Part shown: in pieces, positions 17,084-26,915 of the stretch
Layout of the letters: each line of letters starts with the position of its first letter
How positions within the stretch are numbered: the first letter of the stretch is position 1
Assembly (NCBI RefSeq): GCF_029029525.1
Contig: NZ_JAKJSC010000007.1
Span: 62,001-126,000 of the forward strand
Source: Labilibaculum sp. DW002
GTDB lineage: Bacteria > Bacteroidota > Bacteroidia > Bacteroidales > Marinifilaceae
DNA length: 64,000 nt
Reading direction: 5' to 3'
Notes under the pieces: generated by a model
What the model saw: the letters and a program-made list of their open reading frames with translations, nothing else
The model's database searches: none
What the model was told of the DNA's origin: nothing
Made by a program: the position numbers and the translations under genes

Positions 17084-19591
17084 TTAGTTCTTTGGCTTTT
17101 CATTTTGCATTTCAATGAAATCTGCTCCATGTCTAAAGTCTCCAAGTAAATGCTTGCAGAAATACTCACTTCTAATCCAAAATGAATACTCACTCATATT
17201 TCCAAATCCATGACGCTGCCCAGGATATAGGAAGAAATCGAAGCGCTTATTAGCTTTTATCAAAGCATTTGCCATTCTGATACTGTTACCAGGATGAACA
17301 TTATCATCGATATCACCTGTTACAATCATTAGTTTTCCTTTTAAGTTTTTAGCTAAACTAGGATTGGTGTCAATCTTATACTTGAAAGTTGTATCTCCCT
17401 TTTCGCTAACCACTTCTTTTACACCATGGTGAGTTTCACTCCACCAACGGTTATAAATATTATTATCATGATTTCCGGCTGCCGATACAGCAACTTTAAA
17501 GAAATCAGGATAAACCAACATGGCAGCAGTTGACATAAATCCGCCACCAGAGTGTCCGTAGATACCAACTTTGTTGATGTCAATAAAATCGTGACGATTA
17601 GCGAGACGTTCTAAGGCAACTTTCTTATCCAATAGAGGGTAGTCTCTCATGTTTTGATATCCGTAGTTGTGATACCACTTAGAACGGGCAGGATGACCAC
17701 CTCTATTTCCCATAGTTACAACAATAAAACCAAGTTGAGCCATTCGATCAGCTCTATCCATACGAGTTGAGAAACTCTTGTAAACAGCCTCGGTCTGAGG
17801 ACCTGGATAAACGTATGTTAGAATCGGATATTTCTTGTTTGGATCAAAATCGAAAGGCTTATACATTACACCGTAGATGTCTGTAACACCATCACCAGCT
17901 TTTACGGTGAAGATTTCAGGAAATTTGTATCCTGATTCAAAAAGAATTGACAAATCAGCAGTTTCCAAATCCATAATTTTGGTTCCTTTAGAATCGTAAA
18001 GTTTCGATTCTGGAGCCGAATCAACTCTTGAAGCGTTGTTCACAAAGTAATGGGTTTGATCGTTAAGGTTTACTTTGTGATCGAAATTACCTTTGTTTAG
18101 AAGTTTTAAGCCCGTTCCATCAAAATTTACACGATATAGGTGTGAATAGTATGGATCTTCACCTTCTTCGTGGCCATTCGCTGTGAAATAAAGAACTCTG
18201 TTTTTTTCATCTACACCTTGAATTTTATCACAATGCCACGCTCCTGAAGTGATTTGATTCTTAAGCTTACCAGCTTTGTCATAAAGATAGAAATGAGCCC
18301 ATCCATCACGTTCTGACCATTGAATGAACTCTTTGCCCTTGTTAATAGATACTAAAGGACGAGTTTCGATGTAAGTATTCAATCTTTCTTCGATGATTAC
18401 TTTAACTTCTCCGGTACTTGTGTTAGCTGTACAATAATCCACACGTTTCATATCACGGCTAGTACGCTTGAAATAAAGCATATCGCTACCTTTATTAATC
18501 CATTTAGAGAATTTTACATCATCAGCTTCATTACGCTTTTGCCTAGGGGCTCTTAAAATAGAAATGGTTTGATCTTTAAAAGCATCAGCCTTAACTTTAA
18601 GTGTTTCTTTAGTATCCCAATCGATAACAATAAGCTCTGTTTGTGGTGCTTCTTTCTCACCAGCCATGTGGTATTTATAGCTCTCTAATGTAGGACGACC
18701 TTTTGCAACCGAATTGATTACCCATAGATCTTTTACTTTACGTTCGTCTTCGCGAACTGTAGCGAATTTTTTAGAATCAGATGAAAAAGTTACGTAAGCT
18801 TCTTTTCTCTTATCTTTTTCTTCTTCTTTCTCTCTGTTGGTTTTACCGTATGAATTGGTTCCATAACAATAGTGCTCAACACCGTCTTTTGTTAATTGAT
18901 GTTCAACAATAGTAGAATCCTTCTCATTTTTCTGAGCTTTCTTGTAGTTTTCAGCATCCATCCACCAAAGGTTGTGCTGTTTAGCAAAAATCACATACTC
19001 TTGGTTTGGTGCAACCGATGCCCATTTCTTTTGCTCAAGTGGTTTTTTGAAATCATCAACAAGGATTAACTTTTTAGAAGCTATTGTGTACTGGAAATGC
19101 CACACTTTAGCTACCATTTTCTTTTTAGCTTTTTCCTTCTTTTCGTCATCTTTCTTCTCCTCTTGCTTGTTTCCATCTTCATCCTTTTCTTCCTCTTCAA
19201 CCAATTTACTTTTTACCTGGAATTGAAGAGCTTTTTCATTTTTGATGAATTTAAGCTTGCTAATGTACATGTGTTGAGCATCGAATGGATCACCAGTAAG
19301 ACGACTCATATCTGCAGCCATTTTTACGCCATTAAACAGTTCCTTTTTCGTATTCTTTACAGGATCAACTATATAGTATTTTTGTCCTTCGGATGTGCGA
19401 TAAGTGTACCAAAATTTTTCTCCATTCTTTAACCAATGCGGGTTTACCGATGTAGAGAATACCATACCACGCAATTTTGTAGGCGAAAAGCGTGCTGCTA
19501 ATTCATAATTTGCCTTTGTCACAGGTGTTTCCTGTGCAAACAAGCCCAATCCTATAATTACTAGTAGGAGTGTGAGTAAGTTTCTTTTCAT
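17084..19591 (-). CDS. S9 family peptidase (dipeptidyl peptidase IV-like)
   Basis: 835 residues. A signal peptide (to LGLFAQ) is followed by a DPP-IV beta-propeller (about 40-560). The propeller is interrupted by a highly charged insert (EEEEKDEDGNKQEEKKDDEK, about 134-155). A C-terminal alpha/beta-hydrolase domain carries the nucleophile motif GIYGHSGGGFMS (Ser about 681), an Asp in TGDIDDNVHP and the His in LYPGQRHGFG. Such enzymes release dipeptides in the periplasm. The gene stands alone with its own terminator. Confidence 0.93.
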   Translation of the reverse strand: MKRNLLTLLLVIIGLGLFAQETPVTKANYELAARFSPTKLRGMVFSTSVNPHWLKNGEKFWYTYRTSEGQKYYIVDPVKNTKKELFNGVKMAADMSRLTGDPFDAQHMYISKLKFIKNEKALQFQVKSKLVEEEEKDEDGNKQEEKKDDEKKEKAKKKMVAKVWHFQYTIASKKLILVDDFKKPLEQKKWASVAPNQEYVIFAKQHNLWWMDAENYKKAQKNEKDSTIVEHQLTKDGVEHYCYGTNSYGKTNREKEEEKDKRKEAYVTFSSDSKKFATVREDERKVKDLWVINSVAKGRPTLESYKYHMAGEKEAPQTELIVIDWDTKETLKVKADAFKDQTISILRAPRQKRNEADDVKFSKWINKGSDMLYFKRTSRDMKRVDYCTANTSTGEVKVIIEERLNTYIETRPLVSINKGKEFIQWSERDGWAHFYLYDKAGKLKNQITSGAWHCDKIQGVDEKNRVLYFTANGHEEGEDPYYSHLYRVNFDGTGLKLLNKGNFDHKVNLNDQTHYFVNNASRVDSAPESKLYDSKGTKIMDLETADLSILFESGYKFPEIFTVKAGDGVTDIYGVMYKPFDFDPNKKYPILTYVYPGPQTEAVYKSFSTRMDRADRMAQLGFIVVTMGNRGGHPARSKWYHNYGYQNMRDYPLLDKKVALERLANRHDFIDINKVGIYGHSGGGFMSTAAMLVYPDFFKVAVSAAGNHDNNIYNRWWSETHHGVKEVVSEKGDTTFKYKIDTNPSLAKNLKGKLMIVTGDIDDNVHPGNSIRMANALIKANKRFDFFLYPGQRHGFGNMSEYSFWIRSEYFCKHLLGDFRHGADFIEMQNEKPKN

Positions 19592-19780
19592 GATTGAGTA
19601 ATTATACTTTGTTGTTTTAAGTTGTTTCTATTAAAGACACCAAAAATAAGATTAAGAGTGACAATTAAGGAGGATTAAATTGATAAATAAGTGGAATAAA
19701 TGGATTTTTCGATAAGTATAGGTATTTTCTAGATGTACATATGTTGTAATTTTTGAATATTGCTATCGAATTCCTTTTTT

Positions 19781-20635
19781 CTACAATTTTTTAATCATTT
19801 CAAATTGTTTGCCAATTGGGTCTATAAAATTTGCTTTTAAAAAATTGGTTATAGAGGTACAGCTTACGTCTGTATTGATAATTTTAATGGAATTGTGTTT
19901 ATTATTTTTTAGAATTTGGGAAAGTAAATGGTTTCCAACTCCTTTTCTTCTATGTCTTCTATCGACAGCAATTTGGCTTATATCTCCAGAATTTGGCTCA
20001 AAAATACAATAGCCGATTAAACTTTCTGAGTCGGTAATACCTATGGCTTTAAAATCTAATGGATTTCGGGATATTGCTTCAAAGCTATTTTGCCAAGAAG
20101 GATTGAAATCGCAAAATTCTAGCATTAAATTGGTGTTATTTAGATCAATGTCAATTACTTGATATCCCTGGTTTAATTGCTTGGCGCCAAATTGCAACTC
20201 AGAATTGTCCTTCACAAAGTAGTTAAATTCTCGACTCACTTCGAATCCCAATTTTTTATATATAGAAACGGCTTTTTCATTGTGTTGCAATACTTCCAGT
20301 AAGTATTGTTCAATTTCTGAACTTTTTAGATATGGGATGGAATACTTAAATATTTCAGATGCAAGACCTTTTCCACGATACTCTTTTATTGTCCCAGTTC
20401 CTGTATCGTAGGCAGTTTTAATGCCCTTAAATTCTCCAATTCCGTTTAAGGTGAAAGCTACAATTTTATCATTTTCATAGGCGGCAAAAGAAAGTGATGG
20501 ATCAAAGCCTCTTCTGCTCATCATGCGAAAGAATTCTTCTTTGCTTAGCTGAATTTCGTAATCGTTAAAGGCTTGTGCAAATGCTTCGTATATAGCATCT
20601 GGGTTTTCATTTTTAAGAGATGTAATACTCGCCAT
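19781..20635 (-). CDS. Protein with two GNAT acetyltransferase domains
   Basis: 284 residues. The N-terminal half (about 1-140) has a full GNAT pattern, with the acetyl-CoA loop EYRGKGLASEIFKYSIPYLK and the end VSIYKKLGFEV. The C-terminal half (about 170-284) has a second one with ISQIAVDRRHRRKGVGNHLL and NFLKANF. Both pyrophosphate-binding loops are intact (R-G-K-G-L-A and R-R-K-G-V-G). The substrate is unknown. It may share a transcript with the DUF1697 gene upstream (gap of 23 nt). Confidence 0.88.
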   Translation of the reverse strand: MASITSLKNENPDAIYEAFAQAFNDYEIQLSKEEFFRMMSRRGFDPSLSFAAYENDKIVAFTLNGIGEFKGIKTAYDTGTGTIKEYRGKGLASEIFKYSIPYLKSSEIEQYLLEVLQHNEKAVSIYKKLGFEVSREFNYFVKDNSELQFGAKQLNQGYQVIDIDLNNTNLMLEFCDFNPSWQNSFEAISRNPLDFKAIGITDSESLIGYCIFEPNSGDISQIAVDRRHRRKGVGNHLLSQILKNNKHNSIKIINTDVSCTSITNFLKANFIDPIGKQFEMIKKL

Positions 20636-20658
20636 AATTTTGGACTATTTTCAGATGA

Positions 20659-21201
20659 TTATTCGGATAATTCTAAAAGTTTTAAAACTGTTTTCCAATT
20701 ACGCGTAGTTGTACGAACTTCTAGCTTCGATTCAAAGAACTGATTGCTTAATTTGGTTTTGTGATAAGGACCTGGACAAAAAATAAACACATTTTGATTT
20801 TTAATTTGAAATTCATCAGGAGAGAAATTCAAATTGCTGATTTTATTAATCAAGTCTGCTTCTGGTTTTTTGTTTAGAAAGGTGAGGCAAATGCTTTCAA
20901 TACCCTTCGTTTCGGTATATGGATTAATCTGAATTGCTTCTTGAAGTTCATTTGTTGTTATTACAATTACGGGAACATCAAAACCATATTCTTTTTTTAC
21001 AGCTTCTTCTATTTTATTCGCTAATTCAGATGCAGGCTGTTCTTTGTATTCGAAAATTACATTACCACTTTGTATATAACTGGTGCAATTGGTAAAGCCT
21101 AACTTGGTATACAGATTTTTTAAATCAGCCATTAGAATCTTGCGTTTTCCACCAACATTAATTCCTCTTAGGAGGGATATGTATTTAATCTTTTTATTCA
21201 T
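20659..21201 (-). CDS. DUF1697 family protein
   Basis: 180 residues from the ATG at 21201; the longer frame uses a TTG. The conserved start YISLLRGINVGGKRKILMAD and the following LGFTNCTSYIQSGNVIFEY are the hallmark of DUF1697, and the end has KLSNQFFESKLEVRTTTRNW (family form TTRNWNTV). These are small cytoplasmic proteins without known function, often close to acetyltransferase genes, as here. Confidence 0.9.
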   Translation of the reverse strand: MNKKIKYISLLRGINVGGKRKILMADLKNLYTKLGFTNCTSYIQSGNVIFEYKEQPASELANKIEEAVKKEYGFDVPVIVITTNELQEAIQINPYTETKGIESICLTFLNKKPEADLINKISNLNFSPDEFQIKNQNVFIFCPGPYHKTKLSNQFFESKLEVRTTTRNWKTVLKLLELSE

Positions 21202-21313
21202 AAACAATAAAGTTGAAAATAAATATACAATTAATAGTTCGAACTTTATAAAGGGAAAGGATGTCTATGAAATAAGGAACTAATGCTTTCTTAAGGTGAA
21301 TTAATTTCAAAAA

Positions 21314-21345
21314 GAAAACCACAAAAATATCATTTTGTGGTTTTC
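21314..21345. terminator. Intrinsic terminator behind the thioesterase gene
   Basis: GAAAACCACAAAA ... TTTTGTGGTTTTC, a 13-bp stem directly after the stop of the thioesterase gene (minus) and upstream of the DUF1697 gene. Confidence 0.85.
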
Positions 21346-21357
21346 CGTTTGTAGGTT

Positions 21358-21786
21358 TTATTCTACCAAACTATATTCTTTGGCTTTTTCGTAAGCCTCT
21401 AATAATCTTTCTGGAACAAGAGATGGCCTTTTCTTTTCAAGGTTATAAAAGCAACCAACTTGCTTTCCTTTACAATGAAGTACGTCATCAGATTTAATCT
21501 CAAATTCCATTTCCCATTTACTCGATCCTAAGTTTTTAATGGTACAATAGCCTTTGGGTTTATCATGTATTGTAAGCGGTACTTTGTAGTTAACTTCAGT
21601 TTTGACTAGAATAGGGGAGATCCCTGTTGCAATCATCTCTTCGTAAGAATAACGCTTGTCAAGGAATAGATGACGTAAATCTTCGAACCAGCGGATGTAA
21701 GTTATATTACTCACAATTCCCATCGCATCAATGTCATAAGCTTTTATGCTTATGTCCATTTCAACTGTCATTGAATAATCTATCAT
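21358..21786 (-). CDS. Acyl-CoA thioesterase (hotdog, 4HBT-like)
   Basis: 142 residues, a single hotdog domain. The region AYDIDAMGIVSNITYIRWFEDLRH is the 4-hydroxybenzoyl-CoA thioesterase signature (an Asp near a G-x-V-x-N-x-x-Y-x-x-W/F-x-E segment). The rest (LVKTEVNYKVPLTIHD, WEMEFEIKSD) fits the sheet. It probably hydrolyses a short or aromatic acyl-CoA in the cytoplasm. Met6 is a plausible alternative start. Confidence 0.85.
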   Translation of the reverse strand: MIDYSMTVEMDISIKAYDIDAMGIVSNITYIRWFEDLRHLFLDKRYSYEEMIATGISPILVKTEVNYKVPLTIHDKPKGYCTIKNLGSSKWEMEFEIKSDDVLHCKGKQVGCFYNLEKKRPSLVPERLLEAYEKAKEYSLVE

Positions 21787-21921
21787 TATTAGTAGTCGGT
21801 TTATTGTTTGTTTTTGCCCTATAAATATACAATTAATGGCTTGAATAGCTGATTTTATGCTTTGTATTTAATGGAATTTAACACTATTTATTGCTGAATT
21901 ATGAATGGACGATGGAAGAAC

Positions 21922-22848
21922 CTATTTTAGGCGAACAAAATTACCCTTCGCAAATCCAGAACCTTGAACAATTGAACATTTAGAAGCTTTACCATTTCCA
22001 ATACTAGCATCGGTAATTTTAATCTCTCCAATCTTGGAATCAACACTTCCTAATGATATTCCTGTGTCAGGATCAATAAGGTCCTCTCCTTTGCTATATA
22101 CCGAGAACACATCACCAACTTGTAGACCATCTGCTTTGCCCGAATTGATAAAAACGACTCCTGATTTTTCGGTGATTACTTTTGCCTGCCATGGAATGTT
22201 GTTGGCACTGTTATCTATCATCGAAACGATGTCTTCAATTGCTTCCCTTGCGGCCTTACCAACAAGGGATTCATCGAAGTCTTTCCGATCCTTGAAATTG
22301 AGCTTATTGGTTCTTAGCTTTAGTCCTTTAGCCGATTTTTTCTTTCGCACATTTTCAGCTGTGATGATTTCTCCTGTTGATGTATTTACCATGCGAACAT
22401 CTACTCCTACAGTAGCTGCTTGATTGGAAACACCAATGCCCAAGCCTTTTATAGAACCGCCAGTTTCTCCTTTTTTATAGCCAAATTCGGATACGGAACC
22501 AATTACGGCAATTTCTACACCCAATACACTTCCAATTTTAGCAGCACTTTGTTGGGTTACACGACCACTTTGACCAAAGTCTTGTTCGTTTAAAATACGA
22601 TCAATTTCAGCTCTTTCAATTACCCGGTAGTTTCCAGATTTTACCAACGCAGTTGTTAGCATATCGCTGACTCCATCGCCAACACCCTTGTTGTTCCACC
22701 AACGCCAGCTTTTATCTGTTTTGTCTTCGAAAACGAAAACTGCAATTCTTTTTTTTATTTGAGGTTCCTGAGCAGATATTTTTGTTGCTAAAAAACAAAA
22801 CAGGAAGAAATATCCACAAATCCGCAGCAAATTTCCATTATTTTTCAT
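21922..22848 (-). CDS. CsgG-like secreted protein with FlgT-like C-terminus
   Basis: 308 residues from the ATG at 22848; the longer frame adds 39 residues with no signal. A signal peptide (to KISAQ) precedes a CsgG/FlgT-M-like domain (KRIAVFVFEDKTDKSWRWWN, VGDGVSDMLTTALVKSGNYR, VIERAEIDRILNEQDFGQSG). It ends with a small beta-barrel-like segment (VVFINSGKADGLQVGDVFSV ... GEIKITDAS), as in FlgT-C. CsgG-family proteins are periplasmic or form outer-membrane pores. No curli or flagellar genes are nearby, so the actual function is unknown. Confidence 0.85.
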   Translation of the reverse strand: MKNNGNLLRICGYFFLFCFLATKISAQEPQIKKRIAVFVFEDKTDKSWRWWNNKGVGDGVSDMLTTALVKSGNYRVIERAEIDRILNEQDFGQSGRVTQQSAAKIGSVLGVEIAVIGSVSEFGYKKGETGGSIKGLGIGVSNQAATVGVDVRMVNTSTGEIITAENVRKKKSAKGLKLRTNKLNFKDRKDFDESLVGKAAREAIEDIVSMIDNSANNIPWQAKVITEKSGVVFINSGKADGLQVGDVFSVYSKGEDLIDPDTGISLGSVDSKIGEIKITDASIGNGKASKCSIVQGSGFAKGNFVRLK

Positions 22849-22963
22849 GTTCGGTTTAATTTTAGTTAATATTCTGAAAATCAATTGGAAGTAATAAGTT
22901 ACGGAAAAATGAGGAGTCTGTAAAGAGTTAATCTTAATTTGGAATTGGAGAAATTTGTAGTGC

Positions 22964-22997
22964 AAAAAAGAGATGCTGCGAACAACATCTCTTTTTT
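22964..22997. terminator. Intrinsic terminator of the aro operon
   Basis: AAAAAAGAGATG ... CATCTCTTTTTT just past the aroC stop at 23037, reading on the minus strand. It ends the operon that begins near 30.65 kb. Confidence 0.85.
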
Positions 22998-23036
22998 AAT
23001 TGATTGAAATATATTATTGTAGCGAACTACGATAAT

Positions 23037-24020
23037 TTATGCTTTTCGTGCTTTGTCTAATAGTTTTAAATCTGCTAAGGCAATGGCTGTTACAGCTTCT
23101 ACAATAACAGGAACCCGAAGAGCAATACATGCATCGTGACGTCCTTCAATCAATAGATCTTCCATTTCAGAAGTTGAGATATTCATAGTTTTCTGACTCA
23201 CACCAATCGAAGAAGTTGGTTTAATAGCTACTCTAAACACAATCTCGTTTCCATTAGTAATACCACCATTGATTCCTGCTGCGTGATTGGTTTCTGTTTT
23301 TCCATCAGCCGATAGAATGTTATCGTTATGCTCCGATCCGGTCATTTTAGCTGCATCAAAGCCTGAACCGAACTCAATTCCTTTGGTTGCAGGAATTGCA
23401 AACACAAGATGAGAGATCATAGACTCAACCGAATCGAAAAATGGTTCTCCTAATCCAATAGGAAGATTGTTAGCTTTACATTCTACAATACCACCAATAG
23501 AATCGTGTTCAAGAAGTGCTTCTTCAATGGCTGCATCAAAATCAGTTTTACCTCCAATTTCGGTTAGTTTGGCATCGATGTTCACATCGCCTAATATTTT
23601 TTTAGCAACCGTTCCAGCAGCAACAATTCCCAATGTTATTCTACCAGAAAAATGACCACCACCTGTATAATCATTGTTTTTGCCAAACTTGTGCTGAGCA
23701 ACAAAATCGGCATGACCAGGGCGAGGTGTATCTAGCAAATTGCTATAATCCTTGGATTGCGTATTGGTATTATGAAATAGAATAATAATAGGTGCACCTG
23801 TGGTTTTACCTTTAAAAGTTCCGCTTAGAATGTTTGGTAAATCTTTCTCGATACGCGGCGTTGTTCCTTTAGCGCCCGATTTACGGCGACTCAAATCAGG
23901 TAATAAATCTTCTTCAGTAAGAGAAATTCCGGAAGGGCAACCATCAATTGTGATGCCAACACCTTTACCGTGAGATTCTCCGAATATGCTGATTTTGAAA
24001 ATTCTTCCGAAATTATTCAT
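23037..24020 (-). CDS. aroC: Chorismate synthase
   Basis: 327 residues. It converts 5-enolpyruvylshikimate 3-phosphate to chorismate, using reduced FMN. Family signatures: FGRIFKISIFGESHGKGVGI, GCPSGISL, RRKSGAKGTTPR, DTPRPGHADFVAQHKFG and GINGGITNGNEIVFRVAIKP. The end RHDACIALRVPVIVEAVTAI is intact. It is shorter than the usual 350-390 residues; the deficit is internal, around the middle and after GGGHFSGR, not at the ends. It is the last gene of the aro operon, 102 nt behind the DUF523 gene. Confidence 0.96.
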   Translation of the reverse strand: MNNFGRIFKISIFGESHGKGVGITIDGCPSGISLTEEDLLPDLSRRKSGAKGTTPRIEKDLPNILSGTFKGKTTGAPIIILFHNTNTQSKDYSNLLDTPRPGHADFVAQHKFGKNNDYTGGGHFSGRITLGIVAAGTVAKKILGDVNIDAKLTEIGGKTDFDAAIEEALLEHDSIGGIVECKANNLPIGLGEPFFDSVESMISHLVFAIPATKGIEFGSGFDAAKMTGSEHNDNILSADGKTETNHAAGINGGITNGNEIVFRVAIKPTSSIGVSQKTMNISTSEMEDLLIEGRHDACIALRVPVIVEAVTAIALADLKLLDKARKA

Positions 24021-24122
24021 TTGTATAGAGGTATGAGATAAGGGAAAGCTTTACAGCTAATCTCCACAATCTGTTATTCGTACTAAAATTAATTATTTTA
24101 AATCGCTTTGCAATTTACTTCC

Positions 24123-24563
24123 TTATTTGATAATCGTATGGAAATTTGTTTCGTTGAAAATTTCAATGTCCATCTCTAATAGTCTTTCGGCAGTAAAACC
24201 ATTTCCTTTTGTTAGTGTTCTTGTATAGCTACCATCGTAAATGTTTCCATATCCACAGGATGGACTATTGGCTTTTAAAATCACCATTTTAGCATTCAAA
24301 GCTTTGGCTACATTCGAAAATATTTTTGCACCTTTCGAAAATTCTTGGGTATAATCATTTTGATCCTGACCAATTACTTTTCGCTCATTGTTTTTCAATA
24401 CAATCTCACACGGAATTCGTGGTGTAGATAATCCTCCTAATTCTTCAGGACAAAGGGCAATTGCTTTGTTTTCAAGTACCATCTGTTTTATTTCTGGCAC
24501 TTCATTGCTTTTGCCATCGTATCTGCACTCACATCCTGCCAAGCAGGAACTAACTATTATCAT
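24123..24563 (-). CDS. DUF523 family protein
   Basis: 146 residues. The Cys-rich start VSSCLAGCECRYDGKSNEVP, then ALCPEELGGLSTPRIPCEI and KANSPSCGYGNIYDG, are the DUF523 signatures, and the conserved cysteines suggest metal or Fe-S binding. Function is unknown. It sits inside the aro operon, 12 nt after aroA and before aroC, so it is co-transcribed with shikimate genes. Whether this has meaning for the pathway cannot be said. Confidence 0.9.
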   Translation of the reverse strand: MIIVSSCLAGCECRYDGKSNEVPEIKQMVLENKAIALCPEELGGLSTPRIPCEIVLKNNERKVIGQDQNDYTQEFSKGAKIFSNVAKALNAKMVILKANSPSCGYGNIYDGSYTRTLTKGNGFTAERLLEMDIEIFNETNFHTIIK

Positions 24564-24575
24564 TTTATATTTTCT

Positions 24576-25853
24576 TTAAACAAATTGACTCTTGAAATAG
24601 AATTGAGCCACACCACCACCAATTTTTCGTAAATCAGTAAAGAAATCAGGGTATGATTTTGCTACACATTCGTGCTGTCCAATTTCAACAGGATTAAGTG
24701 ATGATAATCCAGCTACAGCCAATGCCATTGCAATGCGATGATCGTTATTGCTATTGGCTAAGCCGCCACGTAATCTTCCGCCTGGGATTATCATTTCGTC
24801 TTCTTCGATTCGAATTGGAACACCCAATTTCGCAAATTCTTTTTGCAATACAATGCCACGATTACTCTCTTTGTGCTCCAATCTGTGAACTCCTTTTATT
24901 CTTGTTTCGCCATTGCAATTTGCCGCAAGAGCTACCAATGGAGGAAACAAATCAGGACAATGAGTTGCATCAAAATCAAAAGCATTTAAGCCTTTTTTCT
25001 CTACACTTAAGGTGTTGCCTTCCCATTTAATAGAAGCACCACATTTTTTTAGCGCTGTCAGAATTTCTTTATCTGCTTGATAAGAATTTTGATTCATGTG
25101 CTCTAAACTCACACTTCCTTTTATTGCTCCAGCAACAAGAAGGGGAGCAGCAGAGCTCCAATCGGCCTCAATAGTATATTCTGTAGGTTTGTATTTTTGA
25201 TTTCCTTTAATTGCAAAGGTCTTGTAATCTTCATGTGTTATCTCAATGCCAAAATCTTTTAACAAATCGATGGTCATGTTGATGTAAGGAATACTCTTCA
25301 AGTTGTTCACCTTTAGTGTGGTATCCTCTGCGCGGCAAGGTAAAGCCATTAACAATCCGGTTAGGAATTGAGATCCCAGTGATCCGTCAATTTTAGCGAA
25401 ATTGCTTTTGTAACCACTTTGTAGCTGAATTGGTAAAAATCCTTTTCCTGTGTTTTCACATTCTATTCCTAGATTTTCCAACCCTTCTAAAATGTTGTGG
25501 ATTGGTCTTTTTAGAATGCTTCCTCGGCCATTAATCTCTGTCTTTGCAGGATTTAAGGCAACAATTGGAGAGAACATCCTTAGAGATAAACCAGATTCTC
25601 CTACATTGATAATTTCTGGAGCTACTCCTTCAGAGGAAATGACTTGAAGTGCTGTATCTTGCTTATTCACCTCTGATCCCATTCGCTGAATGATATCAGT
25701 AGCGGCTTCAGCGTCTTCACATTTACATGGATTGTGAATAATGGATGTGCCTTTGGCTAACATTGCTGCTGCCAAAGCTCTTTGCATCATACTTTTTGAA
25801 GAAGGAGGGGTTAGTTTTCCTTTAATTGTTGAGGCTTGGATTCGAACTCTCAT
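24576..25853 (-). CDS. aroA: 3-phosphoshikimate 1-carboxyvinyltransferase (EPSP synthase)
   Basis: 425 residues from the ATG at 25853; a longer frame reaches into aroB. It joins shikimate 3-phosphate and PEP. Signatures: TPPSSKSMMQRALAAAMLAK (family P-x-S-K-S), GESGLSLRMFSPI (the substrate loop, usually G-N-A/S-G-T), DGSLGSQFLTGLLMALP, DWSSAAPLLVAGAI and SNNDHRIAMALAVAG. The PEP-site loop reads G-E-S-G-L-S-L-R. This differs from the common G-N-A-G-T, so the enzyme is of the class II-like kind. It is tightly packed between aroB and DUF523. Confidence 0.95.
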   Translation of the reverse strand: MRVRIQASTIKGKLTPPSSKSMMQRALAAAMLAKGTSIIHNPCKCEDAEAATDIIQRMGSEVNKQDTALQVISSEGVAPEIINVGESGLSLRMFSPIVALNPAKTEINGRGSILKRPIHNILEGLENLGIECENTGKGFLPIQLQSGYKSNFAKIDGSLGSQFLTGLLMALPCRAEDTTLKVNNLKSIPYINMTIDLLKDFGIEITHEDYKTFAIKGNQKYKPTEYTIEADWSSAAPLLVAGAIKGSVSLEHMNQNSYQADKEILTALKKCGASIKWEGNTLSVEKKGLNAFDFDATHCPDLFPPLVALAANCNGETRIKGVHRLEHKESNRGIVLQKEFAKLGVPIRIEEDEMIIPGGRLRGGLANSNNDHRIAMALAVAGLSSLNPVEIGQHECVAKSYPDFFTDLRKIGGGVAQFYFKSQFV

Positions 25854-25864
25854 AATTTGTGGTT

Positions 25865-26908
25865 TTATTGGGCTGTTTTGGGTTTGGCACAAAGACCAAT
25901 TACTTTGGTTTTTAGTTCATCAATTGGAATCGTAACAATGCTAGCTTCTCCAATTTTTTTGAGTAGAATAAAGTCAATTGTTGACCTGTTTTTCTTTTTG
26001 TCCTTGATTAAATATTGGTTAATGGTTTCCGCAGAAACATTGTGGTTTAAAGGCAGTTCAAAATCAGTTAATAAACTGCTAATTTTTTCTGAATCAGCAC
26101 TGTTCAAATTGCACATTTCAACAGATAATTCGGCAGCTAATATCATACCAACCGAAATGGCTTCTCCATGTGTTAAATCAGAATTGTTTTCAATGGCATG
26201 ACCTATGGTGTGACCAAAATTTAGTTTCTTTCGCTCACCTTTTTCAAATGGATCGCCTTCAACAACTTCTGTTTTAATTGAAACGGCTCTAAACACCAAA
26301 TCTTCCATTAATTCAGAGTCAAGATTTAGCAATGCATCTTTATTCTCCTTTAGAAAGTGATAAAGTTGCTCATCCTTAATAAATGCATGTTTGATTACTT
26401 CACCAAATCCACTTCGTACTTCACGTTTAGGTAAGGTTTGAAGCAATACAGGATCACAAATCACAAATTTAGGAGGATTGAAAATGCCAATCATGTTTTT
26501 TAGCTTGCCAAAATTGACGCCATTTTTACCCCCTACACTTGCATCTACTTGAGATAGAAGAGATGTGCTGATAAAGCCAAACTCAAGACCTCGCATGAAA
26601 ATGGATGCAACAAAACCAGTTACATCAGAAACCAAACCACCACCCATTCCTAGTAAGAATGTATTTCTATCGGCACCTTTTTCAAGCAATTGATCGATTA
26701 TCTTTTCGATCGTTTGCCAGTTTTTATTTCCTTCTCCACAACCCATTATGATGTAATCGAATTGGTTGATGAATTCAGAATAATGTTGATAGATGTTCTC
26801 ATCACAAATCAAAATGCACTTTTTCTCTGGCAAATGGTTTTTTACGTTCAAATAAGATTCGCCTACAAAAATGCTGCTGTTTTGTTTCTTGATGTGTATG
26901 GTTTTCAT
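25865..26908 (-). CDS. aroB: 3-dehydroquinate synthase
   Basis: 347 residues from the ATG at 26908; upstream in-frame Met codons fall in a repeat. It makes 3-dehydroquinate from DAHP. Signatures: LGMGGGLVSDVTGFVAS (NAD loop), FISTSLLSQVDASVGGKNGVN, KNMIGIFNPPKFVICDP, SGFGEVIKHAFI and the metal motif FGHTIGHAIEN. An 11-nt gap separates it from aroA. Upstream, between it and the DAHP synthase gene, lies a heptamer-built hairpin (26916-26990). Confidence 0.96.
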   Translation of the reverse strand: MKTIHIKKQNSSIFVGESYLNVKNHLPEKKCILICDENIYQHYSEFINQFDYIIMGCGEGNKNWQTIEKIIDQLLEKGADRNTFLLGMGGGLVSDVTGFVASIFMRGLEFGFISTSLLSQVDASVGGKNGVNFGKLKNMIGIFNPPKFVICDPVLLQTLPKREVRSGFGEVIKHAFIKDEQLYHFLKENKDALLNLDSELMEDLVFRAVSIKTEVVEGDPFEKGERKKLNFGHTIGHAIENNSDLTHGEAISVGMILAAELSVEMCNLNSADSEKISSLLTDFELPLNHNVSAETINQYLIKDKKKNRSTIDFILLKKIGEASIVTIPIDELKTKVIGLCAKPKTAQ

Positions 26909-26915
26909 TTTTCTA

